Source of the DNA: Aquatica leii
Taxonomy: Eukaryota > Arthropoda > Insecta > Coleoptera > Lampyridae
Direction: 5' to 3'
Assembly (NCBI GenBank): GCA_035610365.1
Contig: CM069435.1
Coordinates: 88,817,389-88,881,388, forward strand
Length of the DNA: 64,000 nt
Of the stretch, positions 31,301 through 46,300 are shown in pieces. Every line of letters begins with the position of its first letter. Positions within the stretch are counted from its first letter, which is position 1. The position numbers were made by a program, and so were the translations under genes. Below the pieces are notes generated by a model. It saw only the letters and a list, made by a program, of their open reading frames with translations, did no database searches and was not told the DNA's origin.

Positions 31301-34300
31301 ATAAAATTTAACTTAATTCAAAAGTAAATTGACGTTGTTTACGCTAAATATTGTCATTAGATTTAATTAACTTAAAAAACACTAAAAACATACTAAATGT
31401 ACTTTTTTAACTTATTTTGGCTTCAAGTACTAAAATTGAAGTAATGTTTAATATAATCTAAAACTAAATTTAGATTTTGAAGAAGTCACTTCATCTCTAA
31501 TTCTTCATTCTATATTAACTTGAACGTATTGCATTAATTGCTATACCTACATTAAGTTAAACCTAATAGAAAATAAATTTAGGTAGTTCAGCTTAATACC
31601 AACATTCACATCTTAAAAAAACAAACGTTTTGCCATTTCTGATTTTATTTTAGTGTCAATGCTGTCGTATAACATTATTTTTAAAACCTAGGTTAAGTTA
31701 AACTTAATAAAAATTAATTGATGTTGCTTAGTATATAAGCATTTTTCTTCATTCAGTTAAAAAACTGAGAATAGGCTCATCTCTTAAACTATTAATTTTT
31801 CAAAATTGTTTTAAAGTAAATTTAACGTCATCTATACTTATTTCCGTATTAACCTAACTACACCTACGTTCAGTTAAACCTAATTAAAAAACAAGTTAAA
31901 TTAATAAAAGTTAAATGAACGTAATATCTTAAATTTTGCTAATATCAAACTATAATTATTGTGAAACCTGAATTAAGTTAAACTTAAAAAGTGAGTTTAC
32001 GTTTAATGTTTTCATAAACTATAACTTTAAAAGTTCTTAAAAAATAAGCCTAATTAGTCTCTGCCTAACACATTGCATATACTTTAAAATCCAGATTAGG
32101 TACGTAAAATCGTGTCAAGAAATAAAGTTACTTTTTGAAAGCTTGAACCTTTGAAACAGCAGCGCAACTTGTTTATACATGATTATTGTAAATATTTATT
32201 GACCGCCTAGGTTGTTACAATTTAAACCTTTGTTTATTTTTTAGAGATAAAATTTAAACTTTAGTTTATTGTATTTTTTTAACTATTACCTTAACCCTAA
32301 TGTTCTAACTGAACCTAGATCTAAATTTTAATGTACTTGATTAAAGTTATTCATTATAGTAAAACTTTACTAGCATCGTTTTATTTATTCCTATTGTTCT
32401 TAAAAATAACCTAATTTAACTGATAAATTTGTTATACATAACTTAACTTTGGTGTTGCAACTAACCTAACTTTCACACACTGCAATTTTTAGAAGCTACC
32501 GTCGCTTTGTGTAACTTAACCTCACTGAGCTAACCTAACTTAGTCGTGATTGTTTTGAATAAAATACTTACCTAATCCTAACTTTAACCGATGAAACTTA
32601 ATAATTTCGTGTATTTTTTACTTTAGTTTGTTGTTGTTAAAAGTGGGTGTTAAAACTCATAGAAAATAAAAAAGATCCCCGCTCAGTTTCGAGGTTATGT
32701 TAATGTTAAGCTTGAACATAAGAAAACGCAAAAAAAGATACTTTAACAAAGCAAAAAGAAAAAAATAAAAAACTACCTGATTCGTGTGTGAAAACAGCCT
32801 GACAAACTGAGCACGGCCACATTCTCAAAGAGCTCGAAAATTGAGAAGTCTCAGGATGGCATGCGAGATGTTTTCTTAACGATCCTTCGTTGACATAATG
32901 CTTTCCACATACGGGACAAGGATGATTCGCTGTCCTCCTCTTCGCTAAATAAGGATCGATGACGTCAACAGAGAGAGAAAAACAAGATAAAGCAAAGCAC
33001 CCCAGGATCTTTATTAAAAAGCAAAATTTTTTTTGACGCATGACCGTGTATTTCGTCTCAAATACAAGATCACGCTTTTTCGGTGTGTGCGTATGTGTTT
33101 TAGTTATTATTTTTTTAATAAGTTTCGTTAGGGGTCGCCCCCTGTTTTGTGTTAATAACGCAAAAAACCAACACCAAAGCAGCGCTATAAAAAGGAGGTG
33201 GGTAACCGCAAAGCAACCATGATCTTTGTAGACTTAAAAAAATCAAATTATAAATAAAAAGTAAAAAGCGGAGATGCTTAAGTAAAGACCGACTGCGTGT
33301 GTACGTCGGTGCTTACGCCATACTTTGTATGTATGTATGTGACGTAGTTGCGTGCTCGCAACGGATTCAATTCACGGTCTTTTTCGTTTCAATGCGAATC
33401 CTTACAAAAGAAAAGCGTTTTTAAACCCTTCTCTTTGAAAACATTGGTATTTCTGATTCTTTAATAATATTAGACACACAAAGTATCCAAGATCTCTTTG
33501 AAAAAGAAAAGTTATTAAAATGTTTCGTTATTGAAAAGTTTTGTCTTTAAAGAAATCAAAACTTCTTTTTCTTAATGTTATTATAAATATTATTTCGCTT
33601 TTGCTCGGCCCGAAAAATGAGTTGGAGAAATACAGATGAGTAAAATAAAAATGAAAATAATAATAATAATAATTAGGATACAATTAAAAAATAAATAAGG
33701 AGGAACAAAAATGCTTTTAAGCTCTTTTAGCTTTTGCTAATCGATGCACTGATGTACAACACGACTGTTGAAAAAAGCCCTTTTGAATTTTTAAGTGCAT
33801 TTAGACAGTGATTAATTATTTCCCAGACAGTCGTTTTCTTTATTTTTTTTCTCTCGTACCAATTGAAATACATACAAAGTATTCTTTCTGTCTTCAACAA
33901 CAGTCAATTGTTAGTAGAAGGAGTAGAAAATGATTAGAGTTGATACTTACTGGCAACACCGGATGCGTTGGGATCTTTGTGCGTGTGTTTCATGTGCTCC
34001 ATAAGCGCTTCGCCTCCGAGGAACATTTTGTGGCATAGCGGACAGGACGTGGCATTTGGGCCTCCAATTAAAGCGGCGTGCTGCTACAAATTACACCATT
34101 TTATAAAAATATTAACTTTGTTAAAAAATAAACAAAAAGCGATCACAACTGAGTCTTCTACCATCGTTTCTTAGCAAAAGCTTTAACCTAACCTAGGTTG
34201 AAAGGCTATTGACCGTTAAAATCAAACCTAACTTGACTTAACTTCAATCTTGACAACTTATTAAAATATCTTGATCAAACACACAACTTACTTTATTTCT

Positions 34301-37300
34301 AACGCTTAAGTTAAGCCAAAGTGGTTATAAAATCCAATCATGTTACAAACGCTCAATATTTTAAAATATATCAACGTTAACTTAATGCACTTGTTGTTAA
34401 ATAGGTTTTGAAATTTTGAAAAACTAAACAGACCGCCATCTATTAAAGATTACGTTAAATTAAAGTGAAAACAACGGAAGTTATTAAATTACCAATTTTT
34501 TTTGTAAAACAAAAAGCAAGCTGATATAGTCGTCAAATATTTTTTGAATTTTTTTAAAAATTGAACAAAGCGTCATCTATTAACGTTATGTAAGTAAACA
34601 TTACAGATGTAATCAGAAGTAATGTAAATATTAAGTTGTTAACGCTCAGTTTTAACTGTAAAACTGAAATGAGCTTGATGTAATCGTCAGATATTTTTTG
34701 AAATTTTTAAGAACTGAACTGAGCGCCATCTATCAAAATGTAAGTAAAATTAAGAACACATAATTTAAAAGTAATACAAAAGTTAAGTTATTAACTCTCA
34801 TTTTATCTGTAAAAGTAAAAGCATCATATGAGGTAATGGTCAAATTTTAGAATTCTTAAAAATTAAAATTAACGCCATCTATTAATAATTACGTTAATTT
34901 AAAAACATAGGTTAAGTTAAGCACTCAGCGTTATTTATAAAACTAAAATCATCTTAAGCTAATCGTCAGATATTTTTTGATTTTTTTAAAATTACAGTTA
35001 TCGCCATCTATTAACGTTAATTTAAAAACATAGGCTGAGTTAAACGTAATGCAAAGGTTAAGTTATTAACACTCAATTTTATTTGTAACGATGAAAGTAA
35101 TATCATGAAGCAATTGACAAATATTTTTTTAAAATTCGTGAAACCTGATCTTAACGTTATGTGTTAACGTTTACGTTAATTTTAAAGCATAGGTTTAGTT
35201 AAAAGCAATTTAAAGATTGAGTTATTAACGTTAAATTTAAAAGTAAAATTTAAAATATTTCAAGTTAAACTTCAGTTAAAAGCTCTAAATTTTAACTTAA
35301 GTTAATTGTAATTCAATTTAGATTCTTGTGCGTTTGATTTAGCTTAAAACATTCAAACAAATTTGTCATGTAGAGTTCACTAATTCTATTATTGTTGAGC
35401 TAAAAATTATGTTAATTAATTACAGCGAAATTAATTTAACTGAGCAAGTTAACTTCATAATCCTATTTTTTTTAAATTCTAATAAATTAAATCATCAGTC
35501 ATTGCTTAATTTCATTAGAAAAACTTAAACTAATTACGTGTAATTTAATTTGAGCTAATTGCAGCTCAGCGTAAGCTTCTAATTTAATTAAATCAATTAA
35601 AAATAATTTAAATTCATATACAAAAGGTACATTTTGAGTAGAAAAAACAGCAAAATTAATTGAACTGCACAATTTCACTTTATGTTAATATATTTTTTAA
35701 ACAGAAAATAAAACAATAATCACTTCAGTAAAAACTTTAGTCAGTTGAATCTAAAATTAGATTAGATCATAATTAAATATAATTTAACTTAAGTTAACAA
35801 GACTCAGTTTAAGCATTTAATTAGTTACAAATAATTTTAATTAATTTTGAACATTTTAATTGCGCCTCTATTTTTCAGTTAAAGATTAACCAACTGCTGC
35901 ATGATTAAATTAACCGCAATTTAACTTCTGTTTTTTATCTATATTTAATTCCATTTAATAAAATGCAACAATGATTACTGTTTAGTCTAAGCAAGACAAT
36001 TAGATGAGTTCTGGCTAAGTTAATTGAAAAAAAATTAATTAGAATAGAAATAATTTAACTAAATTAACTTGTTTTAACCACTTGACTTACTTTTTAAGTG
36101 GTACCAATGCATTTAAATAATATTATAACTGCACAGATAAACTAAATTAAATTAAAACTGAATTAGTTACCCTTTTACTTAAGTTAACTACAACTCACTT
36201 TAGATTAGCCAAAAATAATTTAAATTTAGTTTTTGTGTGCACTTTAGTAATTACAATACCTTTAAACTAATGTTTAACTTGACTAACTGCAGCAAAATTA
36301 AAGCAACTACTTTGAATTAACGCCAACTTTGACGTAACCTAGCTGAGTTGTGTCTTAATTTTTTTCAATTGCATTGCAATCCACACTTAATCAGTTTTAA
36401 TATACAACAAAGTTGATTTAACTGGTATAGTTAACTTAGCATCTGTTACAATCTAAAATGTAACACGAAAAACAATTTATTTTCCGAACGATCCGCGTAG
36501 GCGTTGCAACTCCATAAAAAACGAAACAAATGAAAAGAAAAAGCGATGCGTAATATTGAAATAAAATACATATGTGATACACGCATTTTTTTGCAGTAAT
36601 TTCTACAACGACTCGATTTTAATTAGTTAGAACGCGCGCGAGAAAGAGAGAGCGATAGAAATTCTTAGTTTCAAATAAAAAGGGTTAAGTTCATTCACTT
36701 TGGTATTTATTGCAACCTTCCTAACCTATCCCAACTGCTTTCGCGTACAGAGAGAGACTGTATGTGTGTGAATGCATTTTTTTTTCATTGCTCTTTCTTT
36801 CGTTGATTTTTTTGTAACAGTCGTAACCTCACTTTTTACGACGCGCACGTTAATGAGCTTATTTTCACTTTAGAAAGAGAACAGAAAAAATGGAGCAAAT
36901 GAACTCAAAATATGATAAAGAATGCATGATAATTACAAGGGGTTAAGAGCACGACATTTTAATAAAATTTTCTCTTCGTCCAACACCGATGAAATATAAA
37001 AACTAATTACAAACAGTCGTAAGTACTTACTTTTAACTTCTTACCGGCAATTACGTATTTAAAAACGACGACGTAGATTGCTTTTAGAAGAAGCAAAACG
37101 TTAATTTTTATAAACTAATTTTTTTCGTGCCAATTTTCGACATAATACGACGTCGTTAGGACGCCATCTTAATTACGCATTCAATTTTTTACGTACGCGA
37201 CTTTCCCATAGACCGTGAAAAAAATCGACGCATCCTTCGATTGCATTTGGAATCATTTACATTTTCTGTAATTGCAATATTGCCAAATTTGACCTGTTAT

Positions 37301-40300
37301 TCTGGGACTCAATAACAACTATAATAATTATCGATTAAACTATACTTTTTACATTTTGCTTAAAAATTGATAAAACGATGTTGCCAAGTCGTTAAGTTTT
37401 TAATTTTTCTTAAGCCTTTTTATCAGAGTAACAATGTTTTCATTAGTTTTGTTTGTATTCTTTAAATAATTTTTACCAATTTATTGTATTACAAATATAA
37501 AAGTTAGCACGGTGTTGCCACACAGTCATAAACACGGAAATGATAATAAAAAGATTAAATTTACACGCTATTTTATTAGTAATTTACTTCAAAAATAAAA
37601 AGGTTATGTTGCCAAATTGCTAAATTTTTTCTTTTTTAAGTTTAGTATCATAAGCATCTTATTATAAATTATATAAATTGGGATATAACTTCACGAGCAC
37701 TATTTTACGTAAATTTAGTAACAATGCTAATAATTATCTTGTAAGTTTTAATTTTATCAATAATTCACATAAAAATTCAAAAAGCAATGTTGTCGCATTT
37801 TTAAAATTTTTTGTTTGCGTGTTTAACAACTAATTTTTCTAATGCGTTGTTGCCATAATTATAGATACGTTTAAATCTATGCAGCTTATAATCAAATAAA
37901 CTTGTGCGGTGTTGCCACAAAATCAAAGTACGCTGAGATTATTTGTACATCACAACTTATCAAACTCAATTCAATTTCTTATAATTTGTAAAACGACAAA
38001 GCAACGTTGTCAAATCGTTAACTTTAACATTTTTTCTAAAATTCTTATAATTAACATTTGCTTACATGCTTCTTTAAACAATTTTTTGAATGAGTTGTAA
38101 TTGTAATGCTGCCAAACCGTAAGTTTGACAGTCTTTACTGCAAATTTTGATATTAAATAATTCGAGTTTTTTTTTCTAAAAGACTGTTGTCAAACTGCTA
38201 ATTTTATTATCTTTGCCCTAAATATACGTATAATTTTTTGCGTGGTTTTTAATTTTTTTTTTGAATACGTTGGACCAATTACAGATTATTTCTATGTACG
38301 CCAACCGTCGCAATACCAAAAAATAACGTGCGGTGTTGCGACGAATCAAAAAATATCGGAAACTGTTTTAACGTCTATTTTTTTTGATGAATCAATAATG
38401 CAAATAATTGTTTTAGAACTCACGTCGTTTTATTAATAATTTACTTTTAGACCGACAAAGCGATGTTGCCAAATTCTCTATTTTGCATCAAAACAGTAGT
38501 TCTTTTGTTAACGTGGTTCTCTGAGAAATTTTTGTAATGCGTTTTTGCGACAATTACCGACAAGTTTTAATATCTACCAACAGTGGCCGAGCAAACACAT
38601 AAATTAGTGCGGTGTTGCCACAAAACAGAATGATTACGTGAACCGTTTTGACGTCGCTTTTTTTATGATAAATAAAGAAATTGATTAAAGATCTTGAAAA
38701 TGATATCATTTCATAGATAATATGCTTTAATTTTTAATTGATAATGCAACGTTGACAGATCGTTAAGTTAAAGTTAATTAAACATTTTTAAATTTTTAGA
38801 AAAAGTGTTGAGCTTTAACTAAAATTACTCGTTTTTAAATTTTTGCGTTAAAATAGTAATGGTTTGCTTTAGTAAGCAACAAGTAGTTTTCTAACTATTT
38901 TTTTTATAATGTTTAAGAGCAGTTTTGCCAAATTTACTGTTAATATCGTAACAGAAGCTTAGTTTTTGACTGTATTTTTCTCTTAATTATTTTTGTCTGA
39001 TGTTCGGTTGCCAAATACTTTTGATTATTTTCAACGATTCAAAAACTAATCCCTGTAAAAAATGTTGCCAAATTTCGATGATCGTTTAAAAGTCGACGTT
39101 GCCAAATCGGACACAACAAACGCAAAAACAAAAATAACGCGCTTACTCAATTCCGCTCGCACACAAAAATAAAGAAAAAAATCTTGGCAACGTCTCAAAG
39201 CGTACTTTTTTACGGTTGTGCGTAGTTAATTACGTTAAACAAATGAAAGTGTTTTCGCGTTACCAGGGCACGCTAAGATTTCTTTTTAAGTTGTAATGAT
39301 CGTAGATGGCCGCGTATTGACAGAAACGTTACCGCACGGTGGTTAAAGAGGGTGTTGCCGTTTTTTTTCGTTTCCCCTACGCTCATTTTTTTTCAATTCT
39401 ATATAATATGAAAGGAAATGGGCGTGACGCAAAATCGCGTGAGTGGAAAAAATTAGAAATAAAAAATGTATCTCATTTGTCGGATATTTCAAGGGAGGAG
39501 TTGGTAATAATACAGAAACAAATAAGCTGAAAGATTCAAAAGATAAATTTTATTATAATTTAAGTAAATTACCTGTGAACGTAAATTGTAAATCATAGGC
39601 GGCCGTGGATTTTTTCGATTTTTTTATCGGAGTCTCTCCGATTTCGGTGTAGTTAAATAAATTGGTATTAAAATTAAGAAGGGTTTGACCTATATATGAT
39701 GAGTCATAATCGAACGTTGAAGGGGTGAACGAAAAAAAGCGGCCGCACGTCTTTGTTTTGTTGCAAGTCGCGCGTATGCAACTGTCTTTGTTCGCACTTA
39801 CGTAAAAAAGAAAAAAGGGAGATAAATTAGAAATTATTGTTAGACGCGTATGTGGATTAGGGTTAGTCCCTTGCACACGAAAAACTACCACGATCAAAGT
39901 TTTTGGCGGTGCGCGCCACCACCGCCAGCAACAATAACCGTCGAAGGAGGCGGCGAAAAAAGAATAAAAGATAATTTCTACTCGAAGTATTTTTAATCTA
40001 ATTCTTTCTATAGGTGTGCGCAGGTGGTGGTTTTCTCACAGTTTAATAACCGGCGGAAAACCGAGGGAAAAACTTTTCAAAAAATTGTTTAGTTTAAATT
40101 ATTAATGTAAGCGGCACGAACCATATAAATTCGTAAGTAAAAACGAAGAAAAACACCGAGAAAAATTTATTTCTACATATTTTCGAAATAAATTAAAGTA
40201 GGCTTTGTCTTCGAAATAAAATATTAGCGTCGTTCACGTTTCGAAACGGGCGGATGCGAAAAATTTTATGTTTCGTCGTAAAATATTCCGGCGCGGATAT

Positions 40301-43300
40301 TAGAAATGGGGGTCACAACTATTACAAAGGGTTAAAACTGAATGTATCTAAGCATGCGATGATTTTTAATGTGTTTTACACACGCGTGTTTTTATTAATC
40401 GGGTAAAAAAATTTCAAGAAAGAAAAAAAAGGGGGCGACGCGCACGCCGCTGCTTCGATAAAAACCAAGTGTATCAGGTGTTGAAAAATCTTTGCTAATC
40501 TCCAATTATGCCGTTCATAAAATATGCAACTCGTTAAAAAAATTTTCGCTCCTCGTTTTTCTCTAAACACCGCTTGCTGCGATGATGATGAGATTGGCCG
40601 ATACGATTAGACGGTGCCGACATTTTTATAACCTCTTTTGAAAAAATTATTTTAAATGTACACCTATTATGTTATATAAATGCGTGAAACGGAACATTTG
40701 GGGTTTGATATTACGAGAAAATTATGCATAATGACGCCATTACACTCGAAATTATTTTTTTCCATTTTTTATAACCTCGACCGTTTCCGTTTCCTTCTAC
40801 TTTTCATCCAATTAATCGCAATTGCCGGTTAACAATCACTTCACACCTAATCGTCTATTTAGTAAATTTTCTCGCAATCGACATAGAAGGACCAAACATT
40901 CGTAGCTTAGTTACAACATCGTTGTTGCTTTTTCAAAGACGCTGTGCTTATAGTGTCACCAAATATTGTTATATAAAAGCCATTATATTAAGTAGCATAA
41001 AACAATTAACATCATTCCTGATAATTTTTTTATTTTCAAAGCGATGCTGACAATTTTGTCTAAACTCATAAGGGGAAAATTTTTGATCAATAACTTATAA
41101 AAATGCGATTTAGTCACTAACGATAACGACAGTTTGCAGATAGTTGCCACTCTCTTAAGTATTTTAGAAATGTCAGTAGACACTTAGGTAATGATAATAA
41201 TTTGCACAACGTTGCCAAATTCTTAGTGTTGCTAACTCGAACAGGTCTCAGAATTTACGTTAAAGAAGAACTTTAAAACATGAAAAAAAATTCAACTTAT
41301 GGATTCAGAATCACAATAGTTTAAATGATGGTGTCAAATGTCAAAAGTTTTTTTTAAATGTGGTGTTGACGCGTTGAATATAAACTAATAAAAAAAAAAC
41401 TTTAGTGACGCACGGCAAATACATATATAGAGTTCCCAAATTTTCAATGCCAAATTTGGAAGTGTTTAAATAAAAACCAATCAAAGATAAAAGAAATTCA
41501 CTAACCGAGAATGACAACAGTGATACTAATTTTCAAAAAAACAATTTCAAATCGATGTTGTCAATTTCTAATTGTTTAGTTAAAAATATTACATCTAGCC
41601 TAACTAATAATGACAATAAGTCAAGTCAAGAAGTTTTTGACGCAGCGTAAATGTTTGTACGGTGTTGCCATTTTTCCGATTATCTAAAATCACATGTTTT
41701 TTTTCAAATAATAAATAGGCTATTACTATTGCTTAATCGTATTGCATTTGCAATTAATTTGACGTGTAAAAATTGAAGTCTGCGTTTAGTCGAAACGATG
41801 TTGCCAGTTTTTAAATTTAATAAATACATACTTTGTGTTAACAAAAAAGAATACAAAAATAAAGATGGGACTTTAAACGGTGATGAAAACGTTTTACTGA
41901 CGATTAAATATTTACACAGCGTTGTCAAAATTTTCAATTTTTATGAATATGAGACTTCGTTTTGCACGGATAATAATATATTATCATATTATTGTCAACA
42001 CTTGAAATATATTTATATCGCATTGTTGTCAAAATGATTAATTTAGGTAAATAAATAAATAACGTAAGTATCTTAAACGGTTTGCAGTGTTGTAGATTCT
42101 AAATACTTTTTTTTGTAGAAAAACAAACAATTGCGCAATTAGGCAGTAGAAAATTACTTAAAACAAAACAATATTGCAATCTACAATAAAAATTAATTGT
42201 TGCAACGTTGCCAAATACTTAATATTCTCAAATCACACTTTTTTATAATTCCAAATAAAAGTTAATCAAATAATAAAAGAAAAAATTGACTAATAATGGC
42301 AACAGTTGCCACAAGCGCCAAACGCCCAAACTTTCTTTTTAAAACCAATGTCAACTTAAACTATGTTTGACAGCGTCGTTGCCAAATTTTTAAGTTTTTT
42401 TTTACTAATGTCAATTTTAGGAATCTTTGTTCGAATAAAGAAACTTACCTTTAAAAAAATGACAATGTTAAAACGTTGCCAAAATTAACAATGTTACCAA
42501 TTTTAAGTCTTTAATACTGAAATAATTCAATAACTTTAGTCGATAAGACGGCAATCAAAAAGACCACAGCAAAAACAAAAACCAATTTACGCTCGGACGT
42601 GTTTTTTTTTAAACAATGTTGTCAGATTTAACAATCGTTGTTCGAGTAAATAGAATTATCGGACGCATGCAAAATATTTGTACATACAACGTTGCTCAAT
42701 TCTTAATGTTGCAAAAAAAACAAAATAAAAAAGTTAGCTAATTGTAACCAAACAGAAACGAAATTAACGCACTGACCAATGACAGCAATTAGTTAACACA
42801 ATTGCCAAATTTCTGAATTTTTTTAAATTAATGTTGTCAATTTTAACGTTCTTTGAGTAAAAAAATCTTTCTATTAAAAGAGTAGCAACAATTTACTTTC
42901 GCAATTTAAATACTTGCACAGTGTTGCCAAATAGTCAATGTTACCAATTTTAGCAATCTTTAAAACTTAAATAATACATAAGCTTTGTTATATAAAAAAG
43001 CAATAAACCGTAGTTTAGGTACCAACTGACAATGACAAAGCTTCATTAACTTGCTCCCCCCGCCCCCCAAACTATTAATAATAATTTGTATTATTGCAAT
43101 TGTTAGTGTTAAGTATGCGCTCTTATGCTCCATACTAAAAATCATTTGCGCTAGTTTTGCATTTTAGATATAAAATGTCTGGAAGAGGCCAAGTTAATGG
43201 CCGCCCCTCTTTACGTAAAATTGTTTTTTTTTTGTTCTTACAGACTTATTTAGGTGTGCGATGGTATGCTTCATCTTCAGTTTTGATTGCGCTACTCTAA

Positions 43301-46300
43301 GTCAATTTACTTTCAGGGATTCAAATTAGAGCGGGGGGACAGTTTAATGATTTACAAGCTTGATATATTTTTTAGAGACAATATATTCTTTTCTGTTTGC
43401 GCTGCTTTTCTATGCTAAAAATTTTGTTTGCGCTGCAGTCATTATTAAATTATTTATAAAAATGTAAAATTAAAAATTTATGGTAAGGTACGCGCAAATT
43501 CCCATATAAAGGAATGGTAGGAAGAGTTAGGTCATCATTAACTAATTTTTAAGCAATGTGAAAAATGGTTATATTTAATAAAAATTATTCCACAAATAGT
43601 AGCGAGAATTGCATCAGACGATTGTAAATGTATTTAAAATTTTTAGATCTATGAAGTATAAATTTGCTAAAAAAAATCGAATTTTAAAAACAAAGAATAT
43701 ATTGTCGTTTAAAAATTTTTGAAAATGTCAATTCTGAATATTATTAACCTGCCCCCCTGCACCCCTAAAGTAAATCGACTTAGGAAAACGCAATTAAAAC
43801 TGAAGGTAAAGCATACCAGCGCATACCTAAGTGAGTATGTAAGAACAAAAAAAATCAATTTTACGTAAGAGGGAAGAAAGCAATCATTAACTTTGGCCCC
43901 CCTAGCCATTTTCAAAAATATCTAAAATGCGAAATTGACGCAAATAATTTCTAGTAGAGCATAAAAGCGTATACATAACACAAATGATGTCAATAATAAA
44001 CATTTTAATTGCCGTAGCGAGGGAGGAGGAAGCAGGTTATGGAGCTCTATAATAACAGCTTGAGCAATGTTGTCAAATGTCATAGTTTTTGAGTTTTGTA
44101 GATTTAAAAGATGATAGTAATACATTTTAAAAAAAATTAACCTTATTTATTGCTGCCAAATTTTTTTAGTTGTCAATTTAAGGTCTTCCAAGTCTAACTT
44201 ATTGAACTATTTTAACTTATCCACTGGTAATAACCACAGTTGGCACAGTTCCAATTTTAATTTTTTTAAAGTCATATTGTCAATTTTAACAGTTTTTTTT
44301 TCTGACGCAGTCAAGGTAATTGTACAGCGTTGCCAAACTTCTCATTTATATCAATTCAAAAACTTTTTTTAGCACAAATACTAAAATAAATAGTGTTATC
44401 TACATATAATCTAATGTAGAACGCTTTAAGAACGGCAACGTCCTATTTATTTAGATACAGTGTTGTCAATTATTTAAATGCAATGTTGCTATATTCGACA
44501 AAGCAAAACGAGTTATTGTGTTAATCTATAGAAGTAAATCGTTACTATTATTAAACTTTGCATTTTTTTTACTAGTTTGACGCTGCATTTAATTAAAACA
44601 ATGTTACCAATTTGCATTCTTTTTAATAAATACAATTTTGCGTTACTAAAAATAATAGAAAAATAAAGTTTTGTTTTAAATGGCGATCACAACAGTTTTG
44701 TGACGCAGTTTTAGTATTCACACAGCGTTGCAAAACTTCCAATTTATTTTGAGTAGACCATTAAACTATTAATGTCGCCTTTAACAAAACGAACTAATAC
44801 TAATATATATTTATCGCAACGTTGCCAAATTTAAAAATTTGCCGAAAAGTTTATGTTTTATCACGTAGGTTTTTTAATTTGTTTGCAGTGTTGCTAATTT
44901 TAACCATACTTTTTTTAAATTTTGTTGTTTAGTGCAAACAAAGCAATGTAAATAATGTTATATCAATTAAGACAAAAACAGGCAACATCGCATTTTATTT
45001 AAAACAAAATTAACTCGGCAACGTTTTTTCGAAGTTTTATATAAATGGCAATGTCGCAAAGATAAAATTAAAACAAGACAACATTACCATTTCAAGTACC
45101 AATTATTGAAGCAATTGTCGGCTATGTCGTTTGTCGACTCAAAACATACGACGTAGCCGCATCGCCAAAACAAAAAAAAACCGTAACTAAAACAAAAACA
45201 ACTAAAAACAACAAAAATTCAACGTAACATAATACAAAAGTTTTAGGTGTGACTCAAAAAAATTAAATAAAAAGAATTGAACTTTTTTTTTGGATGGTGC
45301 ATCGTGACTAGTAATTGACAAAATAATTTGTTCCGGCGTCGTCGCCGGCCGATTAATAATTTTGACCACAACACACCAAACAAACTTTGAAATTAGAAAA
45401 AACAATCAAAAAGTGTGCTGGAAATTGGTACACCACCCAATTTTTGTTGTTAAAAAAACCCAACACCAACTTAAAATTAGAAAAATAAAAAAAATTGTGT
45501 TTTACATACATGGCTTACTTTGGAGGTGTGCGTTCTTAAACTGGATTCGGTCGCAAAGCCCTTTCCGCATATGTTACAATGAAACGGTCGATTTTTTGAC
45601 CTTTCCACTTGGGCGTCGTGATTTCTAAGGTGTTGTTGCAAATTTGATAATTGTATGAAGGCTCGTCCGCATTCCGGTAGATGGCATTTGTAAGGACGTT
45701 CACCTGGAATGTCAAAACACAGTGATTTTTGTTTTTTTCTGTGGCCCCGACACATGGCCTACTAAGAACATGTGGTATATGTAGACGAATAATTACTTAT
45801 TGTTACTTTTTTTATTTTTACTCGAATGCACCTTGCCCTTTCTTGTAACGTACAACACCCACTATGTGTTTAACCCCAACATTGTTTCATAAGAGGCACC
45901 TGCCACCGTGCCGACCAGAGAATTCGACAACGTCTTAAGGCGCATTAAATGGTACGATAGAGTAAGGCGACGTCGCTTATTAAAAACACGCGTCAGATTC
46001 GAACGCGCGTAATTTAGAAACCCAACGTCACTCGATAGGGGCTGCATATTACTGACTAAACAAACGCACATAGGAAATAAATAAATTTAAAAGTCGATCG
46101 AAGCGTGTTGTATGTAAATTACCACAATGTGTTTAACAAACCAAATAAATTTCAACGTCCTTAAAGAAAAGGGTTGAATAACAAAAAAAATCGTACGTTA
46201 ATAAAAAAAAGCCCTATCAAGCAGATGCTCCAATTTGAACGAACTAAAGATACCAAAAAACGAAACAAATATTCACAAGTAAAAAAAAATTAACCCCTAA

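Noticed and set aside
39339-39530. 63-codon + strand frame in the intron island
   Set aside because: No family resemblance, antisense to the host gene and of a length expected by chance.
37370-45080. Complete palindromic X-boxes for RFX
   Set aside because: Only half-sites were seen by eye; no GTTGCC paired at the right distance with GGCAAC was found.
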